Positions 24,853 to 37,513 of a stretch of 64,000 nt of DNA are shown piece by piece. The DNA is from Rhynochetos jubatus (taxonomy: Eukaryota > Chordata > Aves > Eurypygiformes > Rhynochetidae): positions 51,939,304 to 52,003,303 of the forward strand of contig CM050650.1 of NCBI GenBank assembly GCA_027574665.1, read 5' to 3'. Position 1 is the first letter of the stretch. Each line of letters opens with the position of its first letter. A model generated the notes under the pieces. The model was not told where the DNA came from and searched no databases. It saw only the letters and a program-made list of their open reading frames with translations. The position numbers were made by a program, and so were the translations under genes.

Positions 24853-24990
24853 AATTGTTTCTTCTCTGGGATAAACCAGCCCAGTTTCTTCAGCCTCTCC
24901 TTACAGGTCACACACTCCAACCCTCTGACCATCTTGGTGACTCTCTGCTGGACTCACTCAAGATTATCTACATCATCCTCATAGTGGGAA
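24853..24990 (-). mobile_element. Older CR1 fragment, right part of a nested pair
   Basis: The plus strand has GGGATAAACCAGCCCAGTTT, then CAGCCTCTCC and CTCTCTGCTGGACTCACTC. This is the reverse complement of the ORF2 C-terminal region of an older CR1, continuing the fragment at 24386-24565. Roughly 150 bp expected between the two parts is absent, so target sequence was lost at or after the insertion. Confidence 0.75.
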
Positions 24991-25524
24991 TCCTGAAACT
25001 GTTGGCTTTCTTACAAAAGGAAAAGAAAGGCAGCAAGAACTCTTCCTGTACTTATAACGTACTTTCTGGGTCATGTAGGTCTACAGCAATAGGGAGAGTT
25101 ATTATCTGCTTGATCTTCCCCAAGAGTAAGCAAAGTGTAAGGCAGTGGAGAGAACTTTACTAAGGTTTCCAAACCTTATATCCGTACATTCTCATTGACC
25201 ACAGTAACTGCACAAATTGGCTTATTTTTTTGAATTGCAAGAGTAGTTATGATCTTGTCTATGACTGATAAGGAGCTAAATCCTATGTGGAGAACCCAGT
25301 CAAAGGGAGACAGAGGAGTTGACCCATAAAGGTAACAGAATAACCTTAAGAAAACTGCATATTCCAAGGTGAATGGAGATGGAAATGTAGAGAATCTGTC
25401 ATCTTAGTGCATCTTTTGGACCCCCCATGTTTGCTATAGGATTTAAAGGAAGAGATTGCACAGAATCAACTGAGTAGGTGACCTGTCTCTTTGAGGAATG
25501 AAGGGGGAGAAAAAGTCTCTGTAA

Positions 25525-25821
25525 ATCACAGAATCACATAATCTTTTAGGTAGGAAAAGACCTTTAGGATCATCAAGTCCAACCATTAACCTAAGTCCAC
25601 CACTAAACCATGTCCCTAAGCACCACATCTACACATCTTGTAAATACGTCCAGGTATGGTGACTCCACCACCTCCCTGGGCAGCCTCTTCCAAGGCCTGA
25701 CAACTCATTCGGTGAAGACATTTTTCCTAATATCCAATGTAACCCTCCCCTGGCACAACTTGAGGCCATTTCCTCTTGTTCTATCACTCATCACTTGGGA
25801 GAATAGACCAACACCCACCTC
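25525..25821 (-). mobile_element. CR1 LINE fragment (diverged subfamily)
   Basis: The plus strand starts AATCACAGAATCACATAATC and includes CATCAAGTCCAACCATTAAC and CACCTCCCTGGGCAGCCTC. These features differ from the young copies here and suit a separate older avian CR1 subfamily. It is 5'-truncated and non-functional. Confidence 0.88.
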
Positions 25822-28800
25822 AAAAATAGGTTTATCTTACATGTACTTAATTTAGCTGTCAGTAAAGCTGCAGACATGGCAAGATTACAAGTATCACTTG
25901 GACAATTTTCTTAACATGTCATATAATAGAAATATTTTTCATCACAAATTGACGTGTCTATCTCCTGCCATCTTCAGGTAGTGAGCATATGAAATTTGAT
26001 ATGAAGAGATTTGCTGTGTTATTTGGAATGGAAATGAAGTATAGATGCAATTCTCTAGATGTATACTGAGTTCTGATTATTGGAGAACTTGAAACAAATT
26101 TGATGTTGGATATTTCAGGAAATTAATTGTGTTTATTTGTTGTTGATTTTTATACTTGATTTTAAATCCACACCGAATTGGTATTTACAGCAATTGTATA
26201 TGCTGTAGAGTTAACGTTAAATGTGAACAGTATTTTAAATTATTGGTTATGTAGGATTTTCTTTTGCATAATTATAAGCTAGTTGGGTTTTCTTTTATTT
26301 ATCATGTTGTAAAAATTTATTCTGTAAGACAGAAACTATATTTAACGTCCATCCTACTGATACGTGTGTATCTGACATTATCAGCTGCTGGGTTTGCAGT
26401 AAAACCAATGCTTCAAGGCCATGTAGCTTAAGGGTGTGTAACGTTGTTTTCTGTGCTTATTTCCCATGTATGTTGTGTTTCTCTTAGGGGACTGTCTGCT
26501 GACCTTGGCCAAGAAGCAAGGCTTATTTTGTAAGTCATGGTACAAATGTGTATTAGATGACATATCTTTCCAGAAATGGTTTTCTTTCAGTAAAAAGACA
26601 TGTGAATTCAATTCCTAGGATTAATAATACAGCTACCTGATTTACCTTACAATATGTTTTAATGTGATATTAATAATAGATTTTCTGCAGTCTCTCAAAA
26701 TCTCACCATGTCATTGTAACTGTTTATTAGCTTAGTAAGAAATACACATTTTCAACATTTGACATGAATTTTGGAGAGCTGACTTACCTCATCTGAAGCT
26801 GTAGTCTCATGTTTTAGAGTACTTTAACATTTTGTATTTTTATAAATATTTAAGTACACCCTAACACGTTTTAATAAGATTTAGAAAATGAGTCTAAAAT
26901 AAGGTTCAAGAAGTCATCTAATCCATTCTTCACCTCAATTTAAAACCAGCCATAGGTGAATTATGAATTGTAGCAAATACTTATTCAGATTAAAAAAGAC
27001 CCGCAGCCAGGACATTTCAGGTTGCATTGCTGAATCTGAAAGTACAAGGAAGAAAAAAGAACCAAGTGTGTATGCTCAGTGCAGTCCTCCTTATCTGCCA
27101 TAGTAACACACAACCTACACAGAGATGATACTTGTAAAGTATATATATATATATAAACCCCACATTTTTTCAGACCAAATCATTCTCTAGGTTGATAAAT
27201 TGGAATAGAGGCTGCGTGCTCTGGTTTTGGTTCATGTGTTGGGACTTCCCCTTTGGCTTGCCCATTTGGCTGTGAACTGAGCAAATGGAAATGATGCTTT
27301 CAAAGATACAGAAGTTAAGGGATCTGTGTAACAGTGCCGATGCCCAGTTCCATCCTGATGGATGTACAGTCAATTAATTAGAAATTAATAGGTGGTTCAC
27401 GTGCAAATATGGCTGTACCGCTCGGCTGCTGCAGTTTCTCTCACACATCACGGCCTCCCAGAGCAGAGCTAGCCAGGCAGGGCTGGCAGTGGCTGGGACT
27501 CACCCAGGACTCCAGCAGATTTGGTCTTTCTGTGAGCTACCGCCAAGGCAGCTACAACCATACAGAGCTGGTGGCTTTAAAAATGCAATGCAGGTATGAA
27601 GCTGCCCTTCCGCCTTACTCACGTACGTATAAAGATGCACCATGTATGGAGATACACGCTGGCTGGGGTCAGTGAGAGGAGGCTGATGGGTTCCCACGGC
27701 ATTACAGTATAGATGTTCAGTGCCCACAGCACCTTCTGCCTTCGCATTTCTTAACCATGAGGCTTGAAGTGTGGCTGCTAACAGCTCTCTCCCAGAATCC
27801 TGGGCTACTTGACACAGTTGATGGACAGATTTGAAAGATAAAATATAAGCCTTCACTTTTCCCAGATAAGTTTTGCAAGTTGTTTGACAAATACCCCTCT
27901 ACTTTGACAGGTACCATCAATTTTTAGCTTTTTCTAGCCGAAAGAGTGCCCTGTAAAATGCAAACATTAACAATGCCTTTGTTTCATTCCATGGAAATCT
28001 GTCATGCATTTACTTTGTCTTGTATAACTTGCCTATATACCATCTGCCTTGCCATTTGCGGAGGACTCTAGGCAGCAATTGGTCATGACCGGGCTGTGAA
28101 ATGTGTTGCTCCCCGGCTGTGTATTCCCAGCTAAATGATCTCAAATGATTCTTCCCTCACCTTCAACTAACCAAAAGCTCTTCTTTTGCTTCTTAAATCT
28201 GTAACACATTGCTACCATGCTACACTTGGGTAGGTCTACTACAAAGCATTTAGATCTAGCCACAAAGGCCCCTGAAAGGTTTCCACCTGAGCAGCATGCC
28301 TTGGGAGGCAGGTAGCTCGCATGGTACAGAAACATGCCATGCAGTTTGTGCAGGTTCTCCGCTCCTTTCTGGATTAATATTGTTATATTGCCTGTTGAAA
28401 AGCACTGGCAGCATGAATAAGGTGATCCATCAATCAAAAATTTACACTCATATAATTCTAGGATAGAATTGTTCTACTTCATTGAAACTCCGGTGGGGTT
28501 TAGAAAACACCTTTCCTCTGAATGACTAGTTGTTTGAAAAGGATGCTCCAAAAAGCTATGGAAATGTTCTTGTTTTCTGATGTCTCTCACTGTGAAGAGT
28601 GAGTGATGTTCTTCACCACTCCCTCAGAAGGCTTTTAACCCCTGCATGTTCTTACCCCCCAGCTACTCCTCCCTTCACACCTGATACACAGCCTGGCCAT
28701 TTTCTGCTCAGAGAGTATTGTCTGGGGGAAAAATGGGGCATGTGGGTTTTGGTAATAGGAACTTGCTCCTAGAATCTGCTGTTCCTGGAACTATACCCAG

Positions 28801-31800
28801 TTCTGAGTGCCTGATATCTGTCTTCCTGGTCTGGGTTTTTGATCCCTCTTGACTGTTACAAAGATGTCCTTGTCCCCGCTCTGACAGGTTACAAAGTGCT
28901 TCCTATAGCCCAGACGATAACTGTTCTCAGTCTCAGGGTGTGCAAATGTACAGAAGAGACACCTCACTCCTGTCCGATAACAGAAGTCAGAACACACATC
29001 TTTACTGAAGTGCAATAGGGTTAGGTAGCACTTTTGATGAGGCCAGCTGATGTGACAGGATCCTTACTGTGTTATACATATGAGTTGTACTCTTGCATTC
29101 AAAAGCTGTGACAGCAGAGAAATCCAGTGGCTTCCTTGATAATAAACCAAGCCTTCAGCTCCCAGAAATCGGTATTGTTTCAAGTCTGCAGTTAACTCTG
29201 CTTGTTTACATCCATTATGTGAAAATCTTTTTAATTTGTTCATTTATCAATTACTAGCTTAATAAAACACGCTGGCACCTGCCATCATCTCCTGAGTCAA
29301 CAGAAGTCCCAGGGCTATTTCCCATCCATCCAACCTGGCATTTAATACAACCATAACTAGATTTGCAGCTCTTTAAGAACTCATGCATGGGTAATGAACT
29401 TTCAAAGCCGTACATGGGTGCCAAGTTGTGGTTCACAAGGAATTCAGGGGCATTACACCCAGGGCTGGCTTCGCATGCCTTTCAGGCATAATTGGAGAAG
29501 AATGCTAAATCCTCTCCTAAAGAAGCAAGAGGGAAGGCCCTAGCACGGGGCTTTCTGACTCGCAGCAATTACATCTCCAGAGCTTTCAGCACTCCATCCT
29601 TTTCTAAGAGTCTTCTTCCTTCCTAATGAAGGGAAGAAAAGGAAAGCTAAAAGGAAAACATCTGCAGGGCTCAATACATAGAGCTCTATTATCCCTTGTA
29701 AATCCAAATAATTCCATGGGCTTCAACAAAGAATTAAGCTGGATTAACCTAGCTGTGGAGACACTTGGCTTCTGAATTCTTTTCAGCAGCCTGTTCCTCA
29801 TGCAACCAAGGAGGATCTCTTTACATTGGCAACGTTTAGTGAAGAAGCTCTTCTGTTGGAAGCTTTTGTCAGAGACTGCAAGGAAATGTGACAGACTCAG
29901 AGCTGGAGAGTTTAATGGACTTTACTCCAGGTGGAAGTACTGCAGCTCAAGACCCAGTGTCCCTGGTAAATAAATACAGTGAAAGAATTTCTTAGCATCA
30001 ACCTCACCTTGGCAATTGATAAAACTTATAATTTCAGGAGTACTTAATGATCCGTGAGGTTAAAAAGAAAAAAAGTTGATATTAACATAAAGTTATTTGG
30101 TCTGGACCACGAAACAGTAATTTCATTGAATCAGTGTGAGCTAGATTACATCAGGCCCAATCCTAGCTTAAAAGAGGCTCGCTTGCATTGCACATCCAGA
30201 AAAGCATACGTGGATTTTGTATGTGTCTGAGAGTTGGCCTGTGCTACAGAACTGGACTGACAGCAATTTGCTCTGTTTTAGCTAAAAGTTTCACAAGTGT
30301 CAGTGTGACAACACTGTAACTCCGTACTTGAAATGAGTACAGGTGTTATGGCTGCAAACTGTTCTGTACACGTGTTTAAACTTGAAGCAAACATAGGGGT
30401 ATTTCTATACAGTAGGTTAGCACTGGGAATTGGAAATGTCAATAATAGAGGTCTGGCAAAACTGCTCTTACCCAAAATTGAGATCCCCAGAACTTCCAAA
30501 AGCCCTGAGATGTCAGTAAGTGGTAGCAAGGAAAAATCTGCATCCACGTAAACCAGATCCTAATTTCTTAGGTTTTGGAAGGAACTCGGGCTGTTCTGTG
30601 ATTATCCTGGTAGGCAACTTGGTTAGAAGCATCAGGCACCAGAGCAGAGAGATGAGTGCTTACCCCGGCACAGACAGTCCCTCTGCTCTGGGGATAGTCC
30701 TTGAACTACTACACATCCTCAAGGTGTTTTAACACACACGAATCTCCAGATGGTTTATATATTACTTTTCACTACACATTTGTGACCAGTGAAAGTAATT
30801 ACACCTTTCCTCTTTTTAGAGATGAGGAAACTGGGAGTAAAATGTGGCTCATCCAAGGCTGTCACTCAAGACCTATGTTGGGATTAGAAGTCTTTAAGGA
30901 AAAAAATTCTTCCCAGAAAAAAAAAAGAACTAAAAGGGAGGCTTCCTGTCTCCAGGTGTATTGTCCATTATGTTGCCTAAACTCCTTTAAAAAGAATTAT
31001 TGTCATCAGTGATTGCTACATTAATGAATGCTGCCTTTATCTATGTAAATGGAGTATTTCCTTTCACTGGTAAATGACACGTTTTCATTAAATGTCTCTC
31101 ATATAATGAGAGATAGTATAACGTGTGTGTGGGGGGGGAATTACTTTGCTACCATTGTAGCTTTGTATGTAATGGTGCTCAGGACTCAGGGGAGGATAAA
31201 ATGACAAGAATCAAAATTCTAAATCTCTTTTATGGGGAAATCACTTTTCTCTGTCTAATCATTTCATTATCAATCTACACTGTTCATGTTATTTCAAAAG
31301 GGACAGAAATTAAGATGATGATCCGAAACAAGCGTCTTTCGTGTATATGATGACGTGACAATCTTTTCTTATGACTCATCTGGTTTTGTTTCTCATAACA
31401 CCATGCAAATGGCATCCTTCGTAGGATCTAGCAATGTGATATGTTCGAGCACTTCAGGGTCCTATGTTTGTCAATGATTTTTTTTATCTCTCTATTCATG
31501 TAACTTAATTAGCTAGCTGTCTCTGAAATTTTTCAACCTTCTTTAACCTCTTCTAATCTAAGTGACAAAACTTATAGAAATGATGAAGTTTTCCCACTTT
31601 TTTAGGTTAATAATTTAACAATAATGCTACCTTGGTGCTACTCACCTACTGAAATTGTAACTGAAGCCTCTTCCCAAAGCGGAGGAGACTTGCCGCTCAC
31701 GTATTTGGTCTTCCATACCCTTCTCACAAATTATAGGGAAGATGATACCAAATGTTTCTCAATGAGCATTTTGCCCCTGACCGGGCCATCAGGCACACCA

Positions 31801-32560
31801 ATCAATGCACCCGTAGCTTTGCTTGTGCTGGAGCAACAGCGGATTGATGTGTAATTGTCCTATGCCGCACAAAGCAGCCTAAATCTTTGCTTACACGTGA
31901 AGTTACATTAACACGCAGCTTTACTTTCAGCTCCACTTGCATTAACAACACTGAAATCCGTTTGCTTTCTGCGGTCCAGTGGCAAAGAGAAAGCCACCTG
32001 CTCACGAGCTGGGGACGCCACAGCTGGTCTCAGAAAGCAGCAGGTTGGAAAAGAAGGGAAAACCCACTTGTAATTCAACACCTTCAGGTAGTTTTAGAGG
32101 ACCGATGAGACCCACCTACCTAAACTCAGCTCCAGAATCAAGGTCTAAGCAAAAAATCCCAGCAAAGACTCCACATGGAAGAGCCCTGCAGTACAGTCTT
32201 GGATTTTTCAAGGAGAACAAGCCACTCTGTCCGATATGTTTTTGGCTGACTATAAAACCCCAAGTATTTACCTACTGCTTAAGGTTTTTTCCTGACACAA
32301 CAGCAGCGTAGGAAAAGGGGGGAGGAAGCTTCCGACGTCTCTGTGAGAGTCTCCATCATGACACAATTTTCTCTCAGCAGGATGGGGTTGATGCAATGTA
32401 AGAGAAATTTTGGAGCCTTGTTATAACGGACAGCGGCTCAGGAAAGCACGAATGTTCCTTCAGCTCCCGCCTGGCACCACCAAAAAAGTAACCTCTGGAT
32501 TTTAAAATTTCCCGATTCAGATTACCTCCAATTTTTTGTAGTGAGAGGGAGGAAAAAGTA
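25822..32560. other. Intergenic stretch upstream of STX11
   Basis: Mostly AT-rich DNA without recognisable genes or mobile elements. Simple repeats are a (TA)8 run at 27140-27155 and a G8 run at 31131-31138. No open frame shows a known domain. The last few hundred bases may hold proximal regulatory sequence for STX11. Confidence 0.5.
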
Positions 32561-32879
32561 CACACAAATAAACGTTCAAGATGTTCAAGAATGGCAAAAA
32601 GGTCGGAAAGATCGCGGCTCCCCGCAGGGGTGGTGGGGGCAAGAAAGGGCAGAGGCGTCGGCGGGGACGGCGGCGAAGAAACGAGTCACCTCGGCCCACC
32701 CACGCTTCCCAGCACCCACGGTGCGGGCTTTCCCCGCGCGAGGAAGCGCTGCATGCCGTGGGGACGGAGGAGGAAGGATGCTCACCCACCCCGCGACGGC
32801 GGTGCCGGAGAGCCTTGCCAGGGGCGGGGCGCCGCTATGCAACACCCCCCTCGCATGCACCTCCCGCAGCCAACCGGCG

Positions 32880-33002
32880 GGTGAGCCGCGCGGGGACGCG
32901 CCGCGGCGATAAGCGCTTGTCCCGACAGCGCGGGAGCTGCGGCGGCAGCGGCACCTCGGGGGGAGAGCCGGGACCGGACGGGACGGGCTGCCCTGCCCAC
33001 GG
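32880..33002 (+). other. STX11: STX11 non-coding exon 1 (3' end inferred, 5' end unknown)
   Basis: The 3' boundary is the donor ACGG|GTGAGTAC at 33002/33003, a strong match to the consensus. It pairs with the acceptor TTCCTCTGTTTTACAG at 46148, six bases before the STX11 ATG. The left end given is arbitrary, because I can identify no TATA box or initiator with confidence. Known STX11 gene structure supports this model, but without transcript data the exon is an inference. Confidence 0.55.
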
Positions 33003-33059
33003 GTGAGTACCTGCCGGGACGAGGGAGGGCGAGACGGCGCTTTCCTGCCGGGCCGGGCC

Positions 33060-33117
33060 GGGCTGGGCTCCTTCACCGCGAGCGGGTCGGGCTGGGCTCC
33101 TTCACCGCGAGCGGGTC
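33060..33117. repeat. 29-bp tandem duplication
   Basis: Two identical 29-bp units (33060-33088 and 33089-33117), each beginning GGGCTGGGCTCCTTCACC. They lie in the CpG island just inside the inferred STX11 intron 1. Perfect identity suggests a recent duplication that may vary in copy number between individuals. Confidence 0.9.
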
Positions 33118-33604
33118 GCCGTCTGCTCCCGGGACGGAAGCTCTGCCGTATCCCCGAGCCCCGCTCAGCATCAGCCGCGGTCCCCGGGCGCCCACCCGGC
33201 CCGGAGCCGCTTCGGTACAGAGGGCAGCTCTGTCCCGGGCCGGGTGCTGGGCTCCAGCGGTGGCGGGCAGCCCGTCCCTCCCGCTGCTGTCGGGGGAGAG
33301 CCCCGATGCGTGCCCGGTGCTCGGCAGCCATCCCAGGCGGCAAGGCGGGAGGGGGGTTTCGGAGCCGTTTGCTACTCGGTTTTGCGTCCGAGTTAACGAA
33401 ACTGCCCAGTTTGAGTCGGGAGGGGCAGTCTGAAGCCCGGAGGCAGAAGGGACGGCAGGGGCTGGGACCGGGATCTGGGGTCCCGAGGTGCCTTAGCTGC
33501 CTCCGGGTAGCTCCGGTCCCTCAGAAGGGGCGGAAGGGATGCTGGGCTTTTCGCAGGATGAGGGAAAACCAGAGGCGCTTTCAAATACCAGTCTCCTCGT
33601 CCAG

Positions 33605-33741
33605 TCATAGAATCAGAGAATCACAGGCTAGTTTGGGTTGGAAGGGACCTTAAAGACCCTCTAGTTCCAATCCCCCTGCCCTGGGCAGGGACACCCTCCA
33701 CTGGACCAGGGTGCTCACAGCCTCATCCATGGCCTTGAAGA
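33605..33741 (-). mobile_element. CR1 LINE 3' end fragment
   Basis: The plus strand starts TCATAGAATCAGAGAATCAC and carries GGTTGGAAGGGACCTTAAAG and GCAGGGACACCCTCCACTGG. It is only about 137 bp, strongly 5'-truncated, and lies in the first kilobase of STX11 intron 1, just past the CpG island. Confidence 0.92.
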
Positions 33742-35998
33742 CAGTCTCAACAGGTGCCTGAATTTCTAGCTGCCTGGTTTGTCTGGCTTAACGACTCCTA
33801 ACATTTCATTCACAGTACTCATCTGTGGCTATGGATATGCTTGACCGTGGTTATAAATAGCTCCAGAGCAGATTCTATAGAAAACTGGGTTTCTCTGCAA
33901 AATACAGCTTTTACTCCTTTCTTGGGCATCAGCATGACCAGATGCGCAAGTGAGTGCGAAAGTTAGCATTCTTTGATTGCTTCCTATTAGTTGATACTAA
34001 TTTTCTTTCCTGTCAAGAAGAACTAGTACTTGTGTATGTCAGAGATAACTGCCTGTAACCGTGTCATGCCAGGCGAGGAAATGACTCGAACAACACCACT
34101 GGCCTGAAATGGACATTCACACTTCTTGTTCCTGTTCTTTAGGTGGTATTTTAGGAACCGGTTTTTAAGCTGTCAGGGGTCAAAAAGGCAATATATGGCT
34201 TTGTAGGATGAGAATACAATTTGGACGATGCTGCTTTCCTACCAGTGGTGTTACTTGCTGTTTAAATGGTTTGATATGGAAGTGGTGACACTACAAGATG
34301 ACCATAGCTTTTTTTTTTTAATTCAGTACAGACCAATGGACTAACAGATGAACAGATTAAAGGACATCCTTAAGAAAGGATGGTTTAGATGTCTCTGAAG
34401 GCCTTTATCTCACCTAATTTTTTTTTCACTGACTGCCTTATATGACCCCTGCTGAAATGAAATTGCATGTAAAGTCATATGGCAAATATATCTGGTGTTT
34501 TGGCCAAGACTGAAACTGCAAATTAATCTCTGTTGTCATAAGACATCTTCATGAAGAAAATAAGATCTCTTGAGAGAAAAAATGGGGGTAATGTGACAGC
34601 AGTATCTTCTGGGCACTGCAGATAAACATGGTGTTATGGACACAAATGCATATCATAACACAGTCTGGGAGACTTCTGGTGTGGTGGGGTTAGGGTCCCT
34701 GTCTGACACCCGGCATTATACTGTAACAGTAACCAAGATCTGCCCCAAAAGGAGGAACGGTAGTTGCCACTGGTGCAGAAATAATAAAGAGGGAAGACAG
34801 TCTCCTGAATGAAGAGTCCCTGAATTGCTCCCCAGCGCAGGCCTGTGCTACCACTGTACACTGTGCTGGACACGCAGTGAGCCTGGGAGTGAGGGCACTG
34901 ACCAAATCATGGAAGTGCAAGGCCACGGGGACACACTATGACACTGCATAATCCATTCTGTACATTGCAGCAGGGCACCTAAACCAGACCTGAGAGGGGT
35001 TTCTGTAGCCCCTCTCTATCCTGTAAGGAAGAGGGTCTCCCTGTTCCCAGGGAGAACTGGTCCCACTTGCAGCTAGTCACAGTTAGTTCCACATAGATCT
35101 CATGTGTGAAACGACTGGATTACTTTGTGTGTTTTCAGTGTCAACACAGGCAACAAAATGATCATTTCTCTTTTTCTAAACTGCTTTTATAACTGGAGCC
35201 CTGTGTCAGTCTCCCTGGTCTTCTGCATAAACGAATGCAATTCTCTCAACTCCACTTCCTCCAAGCTTGTATTTTCTAAACCCTTTGGAGACACTGTCCA
35301 TTTTCCTGAGACTTTCCTAGTTTGTAACCGGGGCAGGATGCATTACTCCAGCTGAGGCCTTATCTGTGCCAAGCAGAGTAGAAGCTGTCCTTCCCATGTC
35401 AGGTTTCATGTAAGACCTTTTTCTTTTACAATGGCATTATATTGTGAACTGGTTTTTTCACTCACATGCTTTACTGCTACTGAACTAGGTGTTCTCTACC
35501 TTCTATCTGTGCAAATAATTTCTTCTAAATCTACCTTACCAGGCTCGGCTCTTTTGAATTCCCTCTTATTTTAGTTAGTACTTCTCTTACTTGGCAAGAT
35601 CATCTTAAATACTGATCATTTCTCCTCCCCTCTGCCACCAAATGCTCACTTCCACCCCTTTCCAGTTCAATGTCATCTGGAGACTGTACCAGCTTTTGTT
35701 TGGTTCCACTCCCCGGGTTGCTAATGGAAAATATGGATAACCTTTGAGTGTCACAGAAACCCATCATAAGGTTCGCATATTCAAAACCAGTTCTGACGGT
35801 GGGAAGACAACTGCTGTGTCAAGTATGAGGGTGCTGGACCAGTTACACTTTCCATTATCTTTTATCTCGCCCACCAATTTTCTTTGACTCTTTGGTTATT
35901 CCTGCAGTGCAGGGATGGCAAAGCACAGTGCAGAAATTGCTGAGGCAATGTTAATTTGATCCAAAAAACTCATCTCTGCACCAAATACGGGGTTACCG

Positions 35999-36249
35999 TA
36001 GAATCACAGACTGGTTTGGGTTGGAAGGGACCTTAAAGACCATCTAGTTCCAACCCCCCTGCCATGGGCAGGGACACCCTCCGCTAGACCAGGTTGCTCA
36101 AAGCCTCATCCAGCCTGGCCTTGGACACTTCCAGGGATGGGGCATCCACAGCTTCTCTGGGCAACCTGTTCCAGTGCCTCACCACCCTCTCCAGGGAGAA
36201 ATTCCTCCTGATACCCAATCTAAATCTCCCCACTTTCAATTTAAACCCC
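35999..36249 (-). mobile_element. CR1 LINE 3' end fragment
   Basis: The plus strand starts TAGAATCACAGACTGGTTTG and ends in CCCCACTTTCAATTTAAACC. It is close to the CR1 consensus, so it is one of the younger copies here. It lies in STX11 intron 1 in antisense orientation. Confidence 0.95.
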
Positions 36250-37497
36250 TTTTATGCAGTTTTGCAGAGAAGCCATTTCTGGTTACGCTTGCATTTTGGG
36301 CTGCCCCCAAGAGGTGGCCCTTTACGTGAGCTATCTCTGGTGAGGAACATCATTCCCAGGGAGTGGCAGCAGTGCTCCTGCCTAGGACTGGCTCCTGGAG
36401 ACCCTCTCTTGGTGAGTGACAGGGGTCCATATGAGGGGAGCAATGCAGTTCCATTTCTACATCTGTTTTCATAGCTTTTGCTGATTGTGTCAAGCATGTT
36501 GATCTCTCATCTAGCCTATCACACAAAGTATTTGGCCGTTCTCATCCAGACCCTGTTTCTGTAGTTTATCAGAGAGGGAATGGCACACGCCTTGACTTCA
36601 GAAGGCTTACCGTGAGTGCAGCTTTTCCTTTATCTACTATGACAGTCAACCCGTTAATTGCAAAGATTATTCTTGACAAACTCACCTTCACAAAGGCCAA
36701 GAAAATACTGAGCACTCCAGCTCTTCCTGCTATGCCTTTCCTCTGTGACATATTGGTGTTAGTGACAAATCACTTATTTCTGAATGCAAGAATAAAGCTT
36801 GCTTGAGCTTTGGATATGCCCAGTCAAGAAGAGATTCTCCAAGTATGACTGGCCGGTGTGTCCCTAATTATATCTATATCTTGTCTCAACTTTTCTGGTA
36901 CTTTGAATGGGCCTGTAACCACCCATGGACTGCTAAGTAGTGAGGAGTAATTGCTATAAAGCCTGACAGAGCCTGACATGTCCTGGGGCTGAGGCTGTGG
37001 TTATGCATGTGTGGTGTGGGGGTCATTTCCTGACTGAAACTATTAGAGTTGTGTAGATTTCACAGTAGGATCCAGAAGTTAGCCTCGTGTGTAATGGCCC
37101 ACACAAACAAATACCAATAATACATCCCATATTTAACCATATGGGGATTTTTTAAAGAGTACTCAATCTCAGATTTATAACACTTTATTACAAGCTTTAA
37201 ATATGTGTATTTTAAAAAGAAATGCTGTTGTGCTACTTCAGAAATATCTGTAGAACATGTCGCTTCTGACTGATGATCACATGCAACCTCTTATTTCTAC
37301 TTGGATGCCAATGTGATATCTTAATCACTTACAAATACCACTGTGCAGTAGCAATAGTGGTTATGTAAATATGGTATGTACATAGCTATTTCGCTGAGCC
37401 AATGTGTTTCAGAGAAGCCGAGGTGATTAATTAGATAATGTATATACTCACGGCACTGTAGCGACAGCGCTGCCTGTGAGTGTGTCGCCCAATTTCC

Positions 37498-37513
37498 TTG
37501 CGCAATGACTCAT
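37498..37513. promoter_or_regulatory. Juxtaposed C/EBP palindrome and AP-1 site
   Basis: TTGCGCAA (37498-37505) is the perfect palindromic C/EBP consensus. It shares one base with ATGACTCAT (37505-37513), which contains a perfect AP-1 core TGACTCA. The pair lies in STX11 intron 1, in a patch (about 37380-37530) that keeps several CpGs outside any CpG island. C/EBP and AP-1 factors drive myeloid and inflammatory enhancers, and STX11 is expressed in such cells, so an enhancer role is plausible but unproven. Confidence 0.5.

Larger units (their letters stand above)
32600..33560. promoter_or_regulatory. STX11: CpG island, inferred STX11 promoter
   Basis: A GC-rich, CpG-dense segment about 13 kb upstream of the STX11 coding exon. 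It contains a near-consensus 5' splice site at 33003 (GTGAGTAC after CACGG). In mammals STX11 has a non-coding first exon far upstream of a single coding exon, so this island is the natural promoter candidate. Long GC-rich open frames across it on both strands are by-products of base composition. The start site itself cannot be fixed from sequence. Confidence 0.75.

Noticed and set aside
26880-26960. Possible very old CR1 or LINE remnant (TCATCTAATCCATTCTTCAC)
   Set aside because: Only one short block resembles CR1, which is too little to call.
32585-33343. 252-codon minus-strand and 216-codon plus-strand open frames in the second CpG island
   Set aside because: GC-rich DNA has few stops. 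The translations are low-complexity with no family match, and the region is explained as the STX11 promoter and first exon.
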